Of a stretch of 64,000 nt of DNA, positions 1 through 8,185 are shown piece after piece (within the stretch, counting starts at the first letter, position 1; every line of letters begins with the position of its first letter). The translations under genes were made by a program, and so were the position numbers. The notes beneath the pieces are model-generated. The model was not told the DNA's origin. It saw only the letters and a list, made by a program, of their open reading frames with translations, and did no database searches. Source of the DNA: Enterococcus cecorum DSM 20682 = ATCC 43198 (GTDB lineage: Bacteria > Bacillota > Bacilli > Lactobacillales > Enterococcaceae); assembly GCF_000407565.1 (NCBI RefSeq), contig NZ_ASWI01000003.1, positions 621,501-685,500 on the forward strand. The letters run 5' to 3'.

Positions 1-43
1 ACGCGTTACGAGTGCGTTGCTCTACCAACTGAGCTAAGCTGGC
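1..43 (-). tRNA. tRNA-Thr (anticodon CGT), 3' part cut off by the window edge
   Basis: Read on the minus strand, the acceptor 5' strand GCCAGCT is followed by a standard D arm (AGCTCAGTTGGTAGAGC) and an anticodon arm with loop CTCGTAA. The anticodon CGT reads the Thr codon ACG. The T arm and 3' end lie outside the window. The base pair closing the anticodon loop reads as A-C, a mismatch, so either the stem is four pairs here or the tRNA is slightly diverged. Confidence 0.85.
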
Positions 44-103
44 CTAAGACAAGAACTATTTTATTAAAAAACTCTTGTCTTGTAAAGGGGTTTGTCCATT
101 TTT

Positions 104-583
104 TTAGCAAAGTTTTTCGTAAATATAGTCATTCATGATAAAGCCTTGACCAATATCTACATATCTCTCACCAGCAAGGGTAAAGCCACGATGTTCATAA
201 ATGCGGATAGCTAGGGCATTTCCTTGGTTGACATTGAGGTATAGTCGTTTACCTTTTGCTAATTGTTCATACCAGTCAAATACTTGGCTAGAGAATCCTT
301 TTCCGCGCGTATTAGCATGGAGATAGAGTTTGCTAAGATAGACTCCTTCTTCATTTTCTTCATAGGCTGTATATCCCACTGGTTTTGAGTCGTAAACGAG
401 CAAAAGGTAGTGGGCACCTTTTTTCATTTCATCTTCAATATTGTCTTGAGATTGGTAATTAGCCAACATATAAGCGACTTGATCCGCCCCGATAATGGGT
501 GTAAAGACTTCTGCCCAAATTTCCTTTAATAGCGGCATCAAAACAGCTAAATCCTTTTCATTTTTCACTTCGACTAATTCCAT
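104..583 (-). CDS. GNAT family N-acetyltransferase
   Basis: A 159-residue single-domain GNAT protein, probably cytosolic, that would transfer acetyl from acetyl-CoA to an unknown amine. The acetyl-CoA loop RGKGFS lies at about residues 92-97, followed by the NALAIRIYEHRGF strand-helix typical of the family's motif B. The start is the third ATG of the open frame because AGGTGA lies six bases before it; the two earlier ATGs have no ribosome-binding site. It is transcribed away from ruvA. The substrate cannot be told from sequence. Confidence 0.85.
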   Translation of the reverse strand: MELVEVKNEKDLAVLMPLLKEIWAEVFTPIIGADQVAYMLANYQSQDNIEDEMKKGAHYLLLVYDSKPVGYTAYEENEEGVYLSKLYLHANTRGKGFSSQVFDWYEQLAKGKRLYLNVNQGNALAIRIYEHRGFTLAGERYVDIGQGFIMNDYIYEKLC

Positions 584-698
584 TGCTGTCACCTCACTTT
601 TTTCCATTATAGCACTTTGAAATATGGGCACCAATCTTTTTTTTAAATGGGCGTTGTGCTAAAATGGATAAGAACATATGTACAAGAAAGGAATGTTT

Positions 699-1298
699 AT
701 GTACGAGTATTTTATTGGTCGGGTGACAGGTATTTATCCGGCATATATCGTTTTAGAAGTGAATGGTATCGGCTATCAATTGTTATCTAGCAATCCGTAT
801 CGTTACCATGTGAGCGAAGAAGAGGTAAAGGTTTATGTCCAACAAATTATTCGCGAAGATGGACACCTGCTTTTTGCTTTTCAAACGATTGAAGAGAAAA
901 ATTTATTCTTACAATTAATCAAAGTCTCAGGGATTGGTCCTAAGAGTGCCTTGGCGATTATGGCAGGCGATGATATGCATGGATTGATTCAGGCTGTTGA
1001 GCAAGGTGATGTGACCTACTTGACGAAATTTCCGGGTGTGGGTAAAAAGACCGCTTCTCAAATGGTGCTCGATTTAAAAGGCAAGCTAGGCGAGTTAAAT
1101 CAAGAAATCACGCTATTTACGCCAGAAGTAGTCCAAACTGTAGATGGCAATCAAGCACTAGAAGATGCCTTGCAAGCATTAATTGCCTTAGGATATAAAG
1201 AAAAAGATGCGCAGAAAGCGAAAAAAGCATTGGCAGATGAACAGTTGACAACGGATGAATATTTACGCCGTGCATTGAAATTATTAATGAAAAAATAA
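699..1298 (+). CDS. ruvA: Holliday junction branch migration protein RuvA
   Basis: RuvA (199 residues) binds four-way DNA junctions as a tetramer and loads the RuvB motor during recombinational repair. The N-terminal OB fold (about residues 1-65) is followed by two helix-hairpin-helix motifs, SGIGPKSA and PGVGKKTA, that grip the DNA backbone. A C-terminal three-helix domain (IALGYKEKDAQKAKKAL) contacts RuvB. The ATG at 699 is chosen because AAGGA lies six bases upstream; an in-frame ATG at 678 has none. ruvB follows after 18 bases, so the two form an operon. No ruvC is seen, as is usual in Firmicutes. Confidence 0.97.
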   Translation: MYEYFIGRVTGIYPAYIVLEVNGIGYQLLSSNPYRYHVSEEEVKVYVQQIIREDGHLLFAFQTIEEKNLFLQLIKVSGIGPKSALAIMAGDDMHGLIQAVEQGDVTYLTKFPGVGKKTASQMVLDLKGKLGELNQEITLFTPEVVQTVDGNQALEDALQALIALGYKEKDAQKAKKALADEQLTTDEYLRRALKLLMKK

Positions 1299-1316
1299 AG
1301 GTAAAGGGGTGAAGAT

Positions 1317-2318
1317 GTGGACGAAAGAATGATATCACCGGAAATGATGGATGATGAAATGTATCTGGAAAAATCTTTAAGGCCGCAGTATTTTACACAG
1401 TATATCGGCCAAGAAAAGGTGAAATCACAATTACAAATTTATATTCAAGCGGCTAAACAGCGAGAAGAAGCCTTAGATCATTGTTTGTTATATGGTCCGC
1501 CTGGCTTAGGGAAAACAACCATGGCGATGGTCATAGCCAATGAGATGGGTGTAAATATCAAGACGACAAGTGGTCCTACCATTGAAAAGCCTGGGGATTT
1601 AGTGGCGGTATTGAATGAATTAGAGCCTGGCGATGTCTTATTTATTGATGAAATTCATCGTTTACCGCGAGTTGCTGAAGAGGTCTTGTATTCGGCGATG
1701 GAAGATTTCTATATTGATATTATGGTCGGACAAGGCACCACAGCTCATCCTGTCCATTTTCCACTACCGCCATTTACCTTGATTGGGGCAACGACTAGAG
1801 CGGGGATGTTATCGGCACCATTGCGTGATCGTTTTGGAATTATTGCGCATATGGAGTATTATCAAGAAAGAGAATTAAAAGAGATTGTCTTGCGTTCGGC
1901 AGACATTTTCCAAGCTGAAATCGTGGAAGAAGGAGCGTTAGAGATTGCTAGACGCTCACGGGGGACACCGAGAATTGCCAATCGTTTACTAAAGCGAGTC
2001 CGTGATTTTGCGCAAGTTCAGTCAGACGGCGTAATCAAACGTCAAATTGCTGATCAGGCTTTGACTTTGCTCCAAGTAGATAAAATTGGGCTAGACTATA
2101 TTGACCAAAAATTATTAAAAACCTTAATCGAAGTCTATCACGGGGGTCCGGTTGGCTTGAATACTTTAGCGGTGAATATCGGTGAAGAGCCTGATACGGT
2201 AGAGGATATGTATGAGCCTTATTTGATTCAATGTGGCTTGATGAAACGCACTTCACGTGGACGGATGGCAACGCATTTAGCTTATGAGCATTTTGGCTAT
2301 CCGATAAAAGAAGATTAG
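1317..2318 (+). CDS. ruvB: Holliday junction branch migration ATPase RuvB
   Basis: RuvB (333 residues) is the hexameric AAA+ motor that drives branch migration with RuvA. Visible motifs are Walker [10 protein letters not shown] (about residue 60), Walker B LFIDEIHR, sensor GATTRAG, an arginine-finger region LRDRFG, and a C-terminal winged-helix domain with [10 protein letters not shown]. The start is a GTG with AGGGGTG upstream. An ATG four codons later is possible but has no better site. It is directly downstream of ruvA, with a TetR gene 11 bases after it. Confidence 0.97.
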   Translation: MDERMISPEMMDDEMYLEKSLRPQYFTQYIGQEKVKSQLQIYIQAAKQREEALDHCLLYGPPGLGKTTMAMVIANEMGVNIKTTSGPTIEKPGDLVAVLNELEPGDVLFIDEIHRLPRVAEEVLYSAMEDFYIDIMVGQGTTAHPVHFPLPPFTLIGATTRAGMLSAPLRDRFGIIAHMEYYQERELKEIVLRSADIFQAEIVEEGALEIARRSRGTPRIANRLLKRVRDFAQVQSDGVIKRQIADQALTLLQVDKIGLDYIDQKLLKTLIEVYHGGPVGLNTLAVNIGEEPDTVEDMYEPYLIQCGLMKRTSRGRMATHLAYEHFGYPIKED

Positions 2319-2329
2319 AGGAACAAACA

Positions 2330-2884
2330 GTGAATACGAAAGAAAAATTAGCACAGGCCTTAAAGGAAGCTTGTCAGACACAAAAATTAGATCAAATTAA
2401 AATTCAAAATTTAACACAAATGGCAGGCATTAACCGCCAAACTTTTTATTATCACTTTAAAAATATTGAGGAATTATTTAGTTGGGTTTATGTGAATGAG
2501 GCATTGGTTCATTTAAGGATTGATTCACTGTCTTTGGATAATTGGGAAGAACAGGCTTTAAAAATGCTGAAAGTAATTCAAGCGGATGGACGTTTTTATC
2601 AAACAATTTTAAAGACACATCATCACTTGTTTTTAGAAAATTTTATGCAGACAGTACAGCCTGCTTTTGTGCGCTTATTTATTCAGATGGATGTGAATAA
2701 AGAGTTGTCACACGAGGATATGGAGTTTTATTCCCGCTTCTTTTCTTATGGTTGTACGGGCATTTTAGAAACGTGGATTCGCGATGATTTTCCGCAATCA
2801 GCTTTTGAAATTGCGGTCCAACTGTATCGCTTAGCAACGGATATTGAATTTTTTGCCTATCGTATTTATCAGGAAAAAGAATAG
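2330..2884 (+). CDS. TetR/AcrR family transcriptional regulator
   Basis: A 184-residue protein with an N-terminal helix-turn-helix (residues about 5-52, ending in the TetR signature INRQTFYYHFKNIEEL) and an all-helical C-terminal ligand/dimer domain resembling the TetR_C family found in DhaS-like regulators. The start is GTG with GAGGAA upstream. It lies 11 bases after ruvB and 9 bases before the phosphatase gene, so all four are probably co-transcribed. The target genes and ligand are unknown. Confidence 0.85.
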   Translation: MNTKEKLAQALKEACQTQKLDQIKIQNLTQMAGINRQTFYYHFKNIEELFSWVYVNEALVHLRIDSLSLDNWEEQALKMLKVIQADGRFYQTILKTHHHLFLENFMQTVQPAFVRLFIQMDVNKELSHEDMEFYSRFFSYGCTGILETWIRDDFPQSAFEIAVQLYRLATDIEFFAYRIYQEKE

Positions 2885-2893
2885 GAGGCCGTT

Positions 2894-3346
2894 ATGACAA
2901 AAGTATTAATGGTTTGTTTAGGAAATATTTGTCGTTCTCCGATGGCTGAGGGTTTGATGCGTGATTATTTAGCTAAAAATCACCGTTCAGATATTGAAGT
3001 GGCTTCTGCAGCGACGAGTACTTGGGAGCATGGCAATCCAGTACATCCAGGAACGAAAAAGGTTCTTACTCACTTAGGAATTGATACTTCAGCGATGTTT
3101 TCTACGCCGATTACGACACAAGATTTTTATGAATATGATTATATCATTGGGATGGATCATCAAAATGTGGCAGATTTATCCGCTAGAGCCCCTCAAGATT
3201 GTAAGGACAAGGTCTATTTGTACTTAGATGTCGTGGATGGCTATCAAGGAAAAGAGATACCTGATCCGTGGTATACGGGTAATTTTGAAGAGACGTATCG
3301 ATTATTATCACTAGGGTTAAAACCTTGGTATGAAAAGATAAAATAA
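2894..3346 (+). CDS. Low-molecular-weight protein-tyrosine phosphatase
   Basis: A cytosolic phosphatase of 150 residues, the normal family length. The catalytic P-loop C(X)5R is CLGNICRS at residues 9-16, and the general-acid aspartate lies in DPWYTG near residue 122. It removes phosphate from tyrosine of proteins; in Gram-positive bacteria the partner kinase usually controls polysaccharide synthesis, but none is encoded nearby. AGGAGG lies just before the ATG. A strong terminator follows within a few bases and ends the ruvAB operon. Confidence 0.95.
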   Translation: MTKVLMVCLGNICRSPMAEGLMRDYLAKNHRSDIEVASAATSTWEHGNPVHPGTKKVLTHLGIDTSAMFSTPITTQDFYEYDYIIGMDHQNVADLSARAPQDCKDKVYLYLDVVDGYQGKEIPDPWYTGNFEETYRLLSLGLKPWYEKIK

Positions 3347-3391
3347 GAAAAACGGACGAGTTTATCCATTGGATAGGCTCGTCCGTTTTTA
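3347..3391 (+). terminator. Rho-independent terminator of the ruvAB operon
   Basis: ACGGACGAG pairs with CTCGTCCGT around an inner TATCCA/TGGATA stem and is followed by a T run. The upstream A run makes it work in both directions. Confidence 0.9.
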
Positions 3392-3479
3392 CAAGGAGTT
3401 AAAAATGAAAAAGTGTTTTTATAGGGTTGTTTGTTGGGATATTTATACTATACCTAGAAGTCGTGAATTTTTTGTGAAG
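3392..3479 (+). repeat. Short direct repeat, copy A
   Basis: This stretch starts AAGGAGTTAAAA and contains TAGGGTTGTTT, TTGGGAT and GTGAA blocks in the same order and spacing as copy B about 185 bases downstream. It follows directly on a hairpin, as copy B does. In this copy the AAGGAG is correctly placed for an ATG at 3405, opening a 30-codon frame. Confidence 0.7.
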
Positions 3480-3497
3480 AGAATAAGACGATTTTAA
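3405..3497 (+). CDS. Possible 30-residue peptide within repeat copy A
   Basis: The frame begins with an ATG eight bases after AAGGAG and encodes a basic, cysteine- and aromatic-rich peptide that starts MKKCFYRVVCWD. I do not recognise it. In repeat copy B the ATG is replaced by ACG, although the first residues (KKC, RVV) would remain similar. This argues either for a decayed peptide gene or for a non-coding element with a chance reading frame. Confidence 0.25.
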   Translation: MKKCFYRVVCWDIYTIPRSREFFVKRIRRF

Positions 3498-3550
3498 AAA
3501 GAATGAAAAAAAGCGTCTACGAATAACTATATCTTCCTATAGAAAAAAAA

Positions 3551-3573
3551 GCTAGTCGGACGTACCAACTAGC
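3551..3573 (-). terminator. Hairpin preceding repeat copy B
   Basis: GCTAGT pairs with ACTAGC and on the minus strand is followed by a run of eight T, so it would terminate leftward transcription. The arrangement, hairpin then AAGGAGTTAAAA, repeats that of copy A. Confidence 0.5.
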
Positions 3574-3579
3574 TCATAG

Positions 3580-3664
3580 AAAGGAGTTAAAACGAAAAAA
3601 TGTTTAAGGGTTGTTTTATTGGGATGCTTTTATTATAGGTAAGAGTTGTGAAAAATATATGAAC
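3580..3664 (+). repeat. Short direct repeat, copy B
   Basis: This is a diverged copy of the 3392-3479 element: AAAGGAGTTAAAA, GAAAAA, TGTTT, GGGTTGTTT, TTGGGAT, ATA and GTGAA blocks are kept in order with only a few small gaps. It has no ATG at the position used in copy A. Confidence 0.7.
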
Positions 3665-3703
3665 AAAACGCTAAGAAATTTTTGACTTTTATTAAAGGAA
3701 AGG

Positions 3704-3733
3704 TAAAAAGGCTGGGAAATCCCAACCTTTTTG
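3704..3733 (-). terminator. Terminator after brnQ (first copy)
   Basis: AAAAAGG..GGG pairs with CCC..CCTTTTT across a four-base loop, with T or A runs on both sides. It lies five bases past the brnQ stop codon. Confidence 0.85.
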
Positions 3734-3737
3734 CGTT

Positions 3738-5081
3738 TTATAATTTTTCTTTGATAAGATAGATGCCTAAACCAAGAATCAAACCAAATACTGCAGGCAC
3801 AATCCAGCCCATACCAATACCAAAGAATGGCAAAGTATTTTTAGCAAATTCAATAATTTTTTGGGTTATGCTAGCATTTTGAATCCACGCTGGCGAACTT
3901 TGTAGGCCATCGATTAATGCGGGAATAATCGTAAATATCGTCACTGTTTGATAAACAATTGGATTATTTTTGAATAAGGGGCCACTAACGCCTAATAGTA
4001 CTAAGATAATGGCTAAAGGATATAGGAACATTAACACTGGCGTACTATAAGAAATGATGCTTGTTAAACCGACATTCGCGATAATACATGGAATAATCGA
4101 AACACCAGCAATTAAAGTCGAATAACTTAAGCCTGGGAATAATTCGGCAAAAGTTTCAGAAAAGGCGGTGGTTAAGCCAATGGTTGTCTTCAAACAAGCC
4201 ACCACAACGATTAAAGCCAAGATGATACTTCCACCTGTTCCTAAGTAGTAATGTGCGATTTGAGCTAAGGCAATACCCCCATTTTCACTTAAGTCAAATT
4301 TACCCATGCTCATTGTTCCCATTAAACTTAAGAAAGAATAGATAATTCCCATTAATAGTACACTTACTGCACCTGATTTAAAGGTATCAGCGGTAATGGT
4401 GCTTTTTTTAGTGACGCCTTTATTTTTTAAGGTATTCACGACGATAATCCCAAAAGCTAAAGAAGCCAAGACATCCAAAGTGTTATATCCATTTTGGAAA
4501 CCAGTAAAGAAGGCATGATCACGGTATTTTCCAAGCACTGTGATATCATGAATATTAGCCATTGGTTTGACAAAGGACATTACGATTAAAATAGCTAAAA
4601 GTGCTAAGAATAACGGATTTAAAAATTTACCCACATAGTCTAATAGCTTACTTGGATTGCGTGAAAACCACCAAGACAAAGCGAAAAATAGAATACTAAA
4701 AATTGCTAAGAATAAGGTCTTTTGGCTTTCCGCGACAAATGGGGTTAAGCCGATTTCAAAGGAAGTAGCTGCTAGACGTGGCATTGCAAAAAATGGTCCA
4801 ATGACTAAGTATAATGCGACGGTGAAGAAGTACCCATAACCTTTATGTACGCGTGAAGCTAAGTCAAATAAACCATTTTCACCGGAAATCCCGATAGCAA
4901 TAATCCCTAAGAATGGTAAACCGATTCCAGTAATTAAAAATCCAATAATCGCTGGCCAAACATTGGCACCGGCTTCTTGTCCCATGTGCACAGGGAAGAT
5001 TAAGTTTCCTGCTCCAAAGAATAATCCGAATAACATGGAACCAAGATACAAATAATCTTTTGATGATAATTTCTTTTCCAT
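3738..5081 (-). CDS. brnQ: BrnQ family branched-chain amino acid carrier (copy 1)
   Basis: A 447-residue integral membrane carrier with about 12 hydrophobic segments. Its N-terminus (GLFFGAGNLIFP) is the signature of the LIVCS family, which imports Leu, Ile and Val with Na+ or H+. The start is the ATG preceded by AGAGG; the open frame runs 20 codons further upstream without a ribosome-binding site. A related brnQ lies at 14121 in the opposite orientation. No branched-chain biosynthesis genes occur in the window, so uptake may be the main supply; that is inference. Confidence 0.93.
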   Translation of the reverse strand: MEKKLSSKDYLYLGSMLFGLFFGAGNLIFPVHMGQEAGANVWPAIIGFLITGIGLPFLGIIAIGISGENGLFDLASRVHKGYGYFFTVALYLVIGPFFAMPRLAATSFEIGLTPFVAESQKTLFLAIFSILFFALSWWFSRNPSKLLDYVGKFLNPLFLALLAILIVMSFVKPMANIHDITVLGKYRDHAFFTGFQNGYNTLDVLASLAFGIIVVNTLKNKGVTKKSTITADTFKSGAVSVLLMGIIYSFLSLMGTMSMGKFDLSENGGIALAQIAHYYLGTGGSIILALIVVVACLKTTIGLTTAFSETFAELFPGLSYSTLIAGVSIIPCIIANVGLTSIISYSTPVLMFLYPLAIILVLLGVSGPLFKNNPIVYQTVTIFTIIPALIDGLQSSPAWIQNASITQKIIEFAKNTLPFFGIGMGWIVPAVFGLILGLGIYLIKEKL

Positions 5082-5296
5082 TTTAAACCTCTTTTCAAAA
5101 AGAATTGAATAAATTGTATCTAATTTTGCGGAAAATGACAATCCTATTTATTTTAGATATCGTTAATTTTAATGATATTTTCATCAAATGTTAATAAAAT
5201 GCGTTGATATCATTTGTATTACTATTTTTTATTCTCATTTGTCAAACGATGATACAACGTCTTAACTAAATATTCTGAGTTATTTATTAAATTAAT

Positions 5297-5328
5297 GAAA
5301 AAAGACTAGCCAAATGCGACTAGTCTTA
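5297..5328 (-). terminator. Terminator after the lysine ABC transporter operon
   Basis: On the minus strand AAGACTAG pairs with CTAGTCTT and six T follow. It lies 13 bases beyond the ATPase stop codon. Confidence 0.85.
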
Positions 5329-5340
5329 CTTTACATCCGA

Positions 5341-6081
5341 CTATTTATCGTTAAGTACACGATGTAAGAAGGCTTTGGTACGTTCTTCTTTTGGTGTATT
5401 GAAGATTTCCTCTGGGGTACCTTCTTCAGCGATAACTCCTTTATCCATGAAGATGACACGGTCTGAAACTTCTTTCGCAAAGGCCATTTCGTGGGTAACG
5501 ATAATCATGGTTAAACCAGTTTTTGTTAAGTCTTTCATAGTTTTTAAAACTTCGCCGACCATCTCAGGGTCAAGTGCGGAGGTTGGTTCATCAAAGAGCA
5601 TCACATCTGGATTCATAGAGACCGCACGCGCAATCGCCACCCGTTGTTTTTGCCCCCCTGATAATTGGGCTGGTTTTGCATTTAAAAAGCGGGACATACC
5701 GACTTTTTCAAGGTTTTCAAGGGCAATTTTCTTCGCTTCTTCACGATTTCTCTTTAATACCGTGACTTGTCCAGCAATACAATTTTCCAATACGTTCATA
5801 TTATTGAATAGATTAAAGGATTGAAAAACCATCCCTAAATGAGTACGATATTTTGGTAAATCGTATTTTGGACTTAAGATATTTTCACCTTTATAAAGAA
5901 TTTCGCCATCAGTTGGTTTTTCTAGTAAGTTGATACAGCGTAAAAGGGTGGATTTACCTGAACCAGAAGAACCGATAATCGTGACAATTTCACCTTTTTT
6001 CACTGCTAAACTAACATCTTTTAAGACTTCATTATTTCCAAAACTTTTTTTCAAGTGGTTAATTTGAATAATTGCAGACAT
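5341..6081 (-). CDS. Amino acid ABC transporter ATP-binding protein (probably lysine)
   Basis: A 246-residue ATPase of the polar amino acid (GlnQ/HisP-like) family. It has Walker [11 protein letters not shown]-loop MVFQSFNLF, signature [14 protein letters not shown], Walker [13 protein letters not shown] and switch histidine VTHEM. GGGAGG stands before the ATG. It is 14 bases downstream of the fused binding-protein/permease gene and powers it. On homology alone it would be called a glutamine transporter ATPase; the lysine riboswitch heading the operon points to lysine instead. Confidence 0.93.
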   Translation of the reverse strand: MSAIIQINHLKKSFGNNEVLKDVSLAVKKGEIVTIIGSSGSGKSTLLRCINLLEKPTDGEILYKGENILSPKYDLPKYRTHLGMVFQSFNLFNNMNVLENCIAGQVTVLKRNREEAKKIALENLEKVGMSRFLNAKPAQLSGGQKQRVAIARAVSMNPDVMLFDEPTSALDPEMVGEVLKTMKDLTKTGLTMIIVTHEMAFAKEVSDRVIFMDKGVIAEEGTPEEIFNTPKEERTKAFLHRVLNDK

Positions 6082-6095
6082 GTCTAAATCCTCCC

Positions 6096-7667
6096 TTATT
6101 TTTCTTCGTCCATTGGTACATAAGCGCTAGGTCCATCAATTTTCTTTTCCAATAAGCGTAATAGGCTTGTTGAAGTTAAGGTCATCACTAGGTAAATCAC
6201 AGCGACGATGGTGAACGTTTGGAAGAACATGTAGTTAGTTCCGGCACTTGTAGAACCTGCAAAGAATAAATCTGGCACACTGATAACACTTAGCACCGCA
6301 GTATCTTTAATGTTGATGACTGTTTCATTCCCAATGGCTGGTAAGATATTACGCAATACTTGTGGTAAAACGACTTTTATCATGGTTTGACGGTGGTTCA
6401 TACCGATAGCTTGTGCGGCTTCGAACTGACCTTTATCTACAGCGAAGATACCCCCACGCACGATTTCAGTCATATAAGCACCCGTGTTAATCGAAACAAT
6501 CAATAGACCGGCAACGACACGGTTTAAATCAATATGAAAAGCTAGGGCCAAACCATAGAAGATAACCATCGCTTGTACCATCATTGGCGTGCCGCGGAAA
6601 ACTTCAACATAAATAGTAATAATCGCATTTAAAACTTTTTGGAAGAAACGCGCGACAGGGTTTTCTGAAGTAGGTAGCGTTCTAAATACCCCGATTAATA
6701 AACCAATAATCGTTCCTACAAAGGTTGAGAAAATCGCGATTAATAAAGTCATGCCCGCCCCTTTAAGGAATAAGGTACCGTATTGACTTAAGATTTGTTT
6801 GAAATTAGCGATTAAACCAGTGTCTTCATTTTCATCAGTTGAAGATGGTTGGTTTTCAATCGCAGCATCCATTAATTTTGTGCGCTCTTTAGCAGAAATA
6901 GTCGCTAAAATTTGGTTGACTTTTTGTACATCGCTATCTCCTTTACGCATCCCGACAGCGACTTGTACATCTTCTGGATTGGTTTTGAAGCCTTTATCAT
7001 CGGCGAACTCAATCATTTTGAAATCTTTATTGACATGGCTTGCAGTGACGCCTTCTGGTCTTTCGCTCACATAACCGTCAATAATTCCTGAAGACAAGGC
7101 CACACGCATACTTGAAAAATCTTTTGAAGCTTGTTGTTTTTGGACATCAGGGATCTGATCGATAACTGTGTAATGGAAAGTATTCAATTGGGCAGTAATT
7201 TTTGCCCCTTTGAAATCTTCAATCGACTTAGCATTGGCATATTTTCCATTTTTTTGTGTTACCATAACTAAGTGTGATTCATAGTAAGGATCAGTAAAAT
7301 CAATTTGTTTGGCACGTTCGGCAGTTGGACTCATCCCTGCAATAATCGCATCTAATTTGCCAGATTGTAAGGCAGGAATTAGACCATCCCAAGAAGTAGG
7401 GACAATGACTAATTTTTTACCTAAGCCATCTGCAATACGTTTGGCAATTTCGACATCATAACCGCCAGCATAGGCATTTTTTTGACCAGCAATTTCGACC
7501 GCATCATGTTTATCGTTGGTTTGTGTCCAGTTAAATGGTGCATATCCAGCCTCCATTCCGACTCTAAATTCATTGGCAGGAGTTTTATCATCGGCAAATA
7601 CTGGTAAACTAGTGATAAATAAGGTAATCAGTGTCAGTAAAAAGAATAAGCCTGCACGTTTTTTCAT
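6096..7667 (-). CDS. Amino acid ABC transporter, substrate-binding protein fused to permease (probably lysine)
   Basis: A 523-residue fusion. Residues 1-26 are a signal peptide (basic start, hydrophobic core, VFADD cleavage region). About 35-275 is a type II periplasmic-type binding domain ([28 protein letters not shown]). About 300-515 is a HisM-type permease with the EAA loop [20 protein letters not shown]. This places the binding domain outside the membrane, tethered to its own channel. The start is the ATG after GAGGAA; an upstream ATG at 7706 lacks a site. The gene is the first after the lysine riboswitch, so lysine is the likely substrate. Confidence 0.92.
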   Translation of the reverse strand: MKKRAGLFFLLTLITLFITSLPVFADDKTPANEFRVGMEAGYAPFNWTQTNDKHDAVEIAGQKNAYAGGYDVEIAKRIADGLGKKLVIVPTSWDGLIPALQSGKLDAIIAGMSPTAERAKQIDFTDPYYESHLVMVTQKNGKYANAKSIEDFKGAKITAQLNTFHYTVIDQIPDVQKQQASKDFSSMRVALSSGIIDGYVSERPEGVTASHVNKDFKMIEFADDKGFKTNPEDVQVAVGMRKGDSDVQKVNQILATISAKERTKLMDAAIENQPSSTDENEDTGLIANFKQILSQYGTLFLKGAGMTLLIAIFSTFVGTIIGLLIGVFRTLPTSENPVARFFQKVLNAIITIYVEVFRGTPMMVQAMVIFYGLALAFHIDLNRVVAGLLIVSINTGAYMTEIVRGGIFAVDKGQFEAAQAIGMNHRQTMIKVVLPQVLRNILPAIGNETVINIKDTAVLSVISVPDLFFAGSTSAGTNYMFFQTFTIVAVIYLVMTLTSTSLLRLLEKKIDGPSAYVPMDEEK

Positions 7668-7762
7668 TTGAAATTCCTCTTTTCTTCTTTTTTTGAATAA
7701 TTTCACATATTAAGTAGTACTTGCATAATGAAAGGCATATTTACTACCTCTTTAGCTAAACA

Positions 7763-7990
7763 AAAAAGCAGCCCTTTCTATGCTTAGAAAACGACTGCTG
7801 AAATGACTACAATCCTTTTCACTAAACATAGCTCATCTTAGAAAACTAAGACAGTGTGCAAATTATTCACTTGCACCCCAACACATTCTTTCAAGCAATA
7901 AAGAATGGTTTCGGCAGTATTTCCTAGACTTACTTCCACGTCTTGCTTGACTCCATAAGCTTAATAAATCCTGCGACCTCTACTTTTTAA
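7763..7990 (-). promoter_or_regulatory. Lysine riboswitch (L box) with terminator
   Basis: On the minus strand the leader shows the conserved L-box elements in order: AGAGGTCGCAGG near the 5' end, an AAGTCTAGGAAA block, GCCGAA, TTGGGGTGC and ACTGTCTTAG. They are separated by paired arms such as GTGCAAGTG/CACTTGCAC-like helices. The last hairpin has AGCAG and GAAA arms, CTGCT, and six T at 7763-7800; it is the intrinsic terminator. Lysine binding would favour termination and lower transporter expression. Confidence 0.88.
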
Positions 7991-8021
7991 GTGAAGGAAA
8001 CTATTCAATTAATTCTTTTAT

Positions 8022-8050
8022 AGGGTAGTTGAAAAGTTGTGTTTTGTCAA
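8022..8050 (-). promoter_or_regulatory. Promoter of the lysine transporter operon
   Basis: On the minus strand a perfect -35 TTGACA is followed after 17 bases by TACCCT as -10. It sits about 40 bases before the riboswitch 5' end. Confidence 0.6.
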
Positions 8051-8072
8051 TAGAAATGTAAAGTGAATTTTC

Positions 8073-8088
8073 ATATAAACGTTTTCAT
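8073..8088. promoter_or_regulatory. cre-like site (CcpA)
   Basis: ATATAAACGTTTTCAT matches the catabolite-responsive element consensus at all but one constrained position (A for G at position 3). It lies between the divergent promoters of the lysine transporter and the sirtuin. Confidence 0.4.
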
Positions 8089-8111
8089 AATAGATAATAA
8101 TTTTTACGAAC

Positions 8112-8156
8112 TATTTTCTGAAATTTCTGTCATGATGGATAATCAATGATATAATA
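8112..8156 (+). promoter_or_regulatory. Sirtuin operon promoter with CodY-like box
   Basis: TATAAT at about 8151 is preceded 16-17 bases earlier by a poor -35 (CTGTCA/TGTCAT). Just upstream, TATTTTCTGAAATTT at 8112-8126 matches the CodY box AATTTTCWGAAAATT at 13 of 15 positions. Confidence 0.35.
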
Positions 8157-8185
8157 AGGAAAAAGAAGAGAAAGTAGGGAATAAG

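Noticed and set aside
3405-3497. Type I toxin peptide in repeat copy A
   Set aside because: The peptide is basic and polar without the single hydrophobic helix of Fst/Ldr-type toxins, and no antisense RNA promoter is evident.
5375-5824. 149-codon plus-strand frame inside the lysine transporter ATPase gene
   Set aside because: It mirrors the ATPase motifs on the minus strand and has no Shine-Dalgarno sequence.
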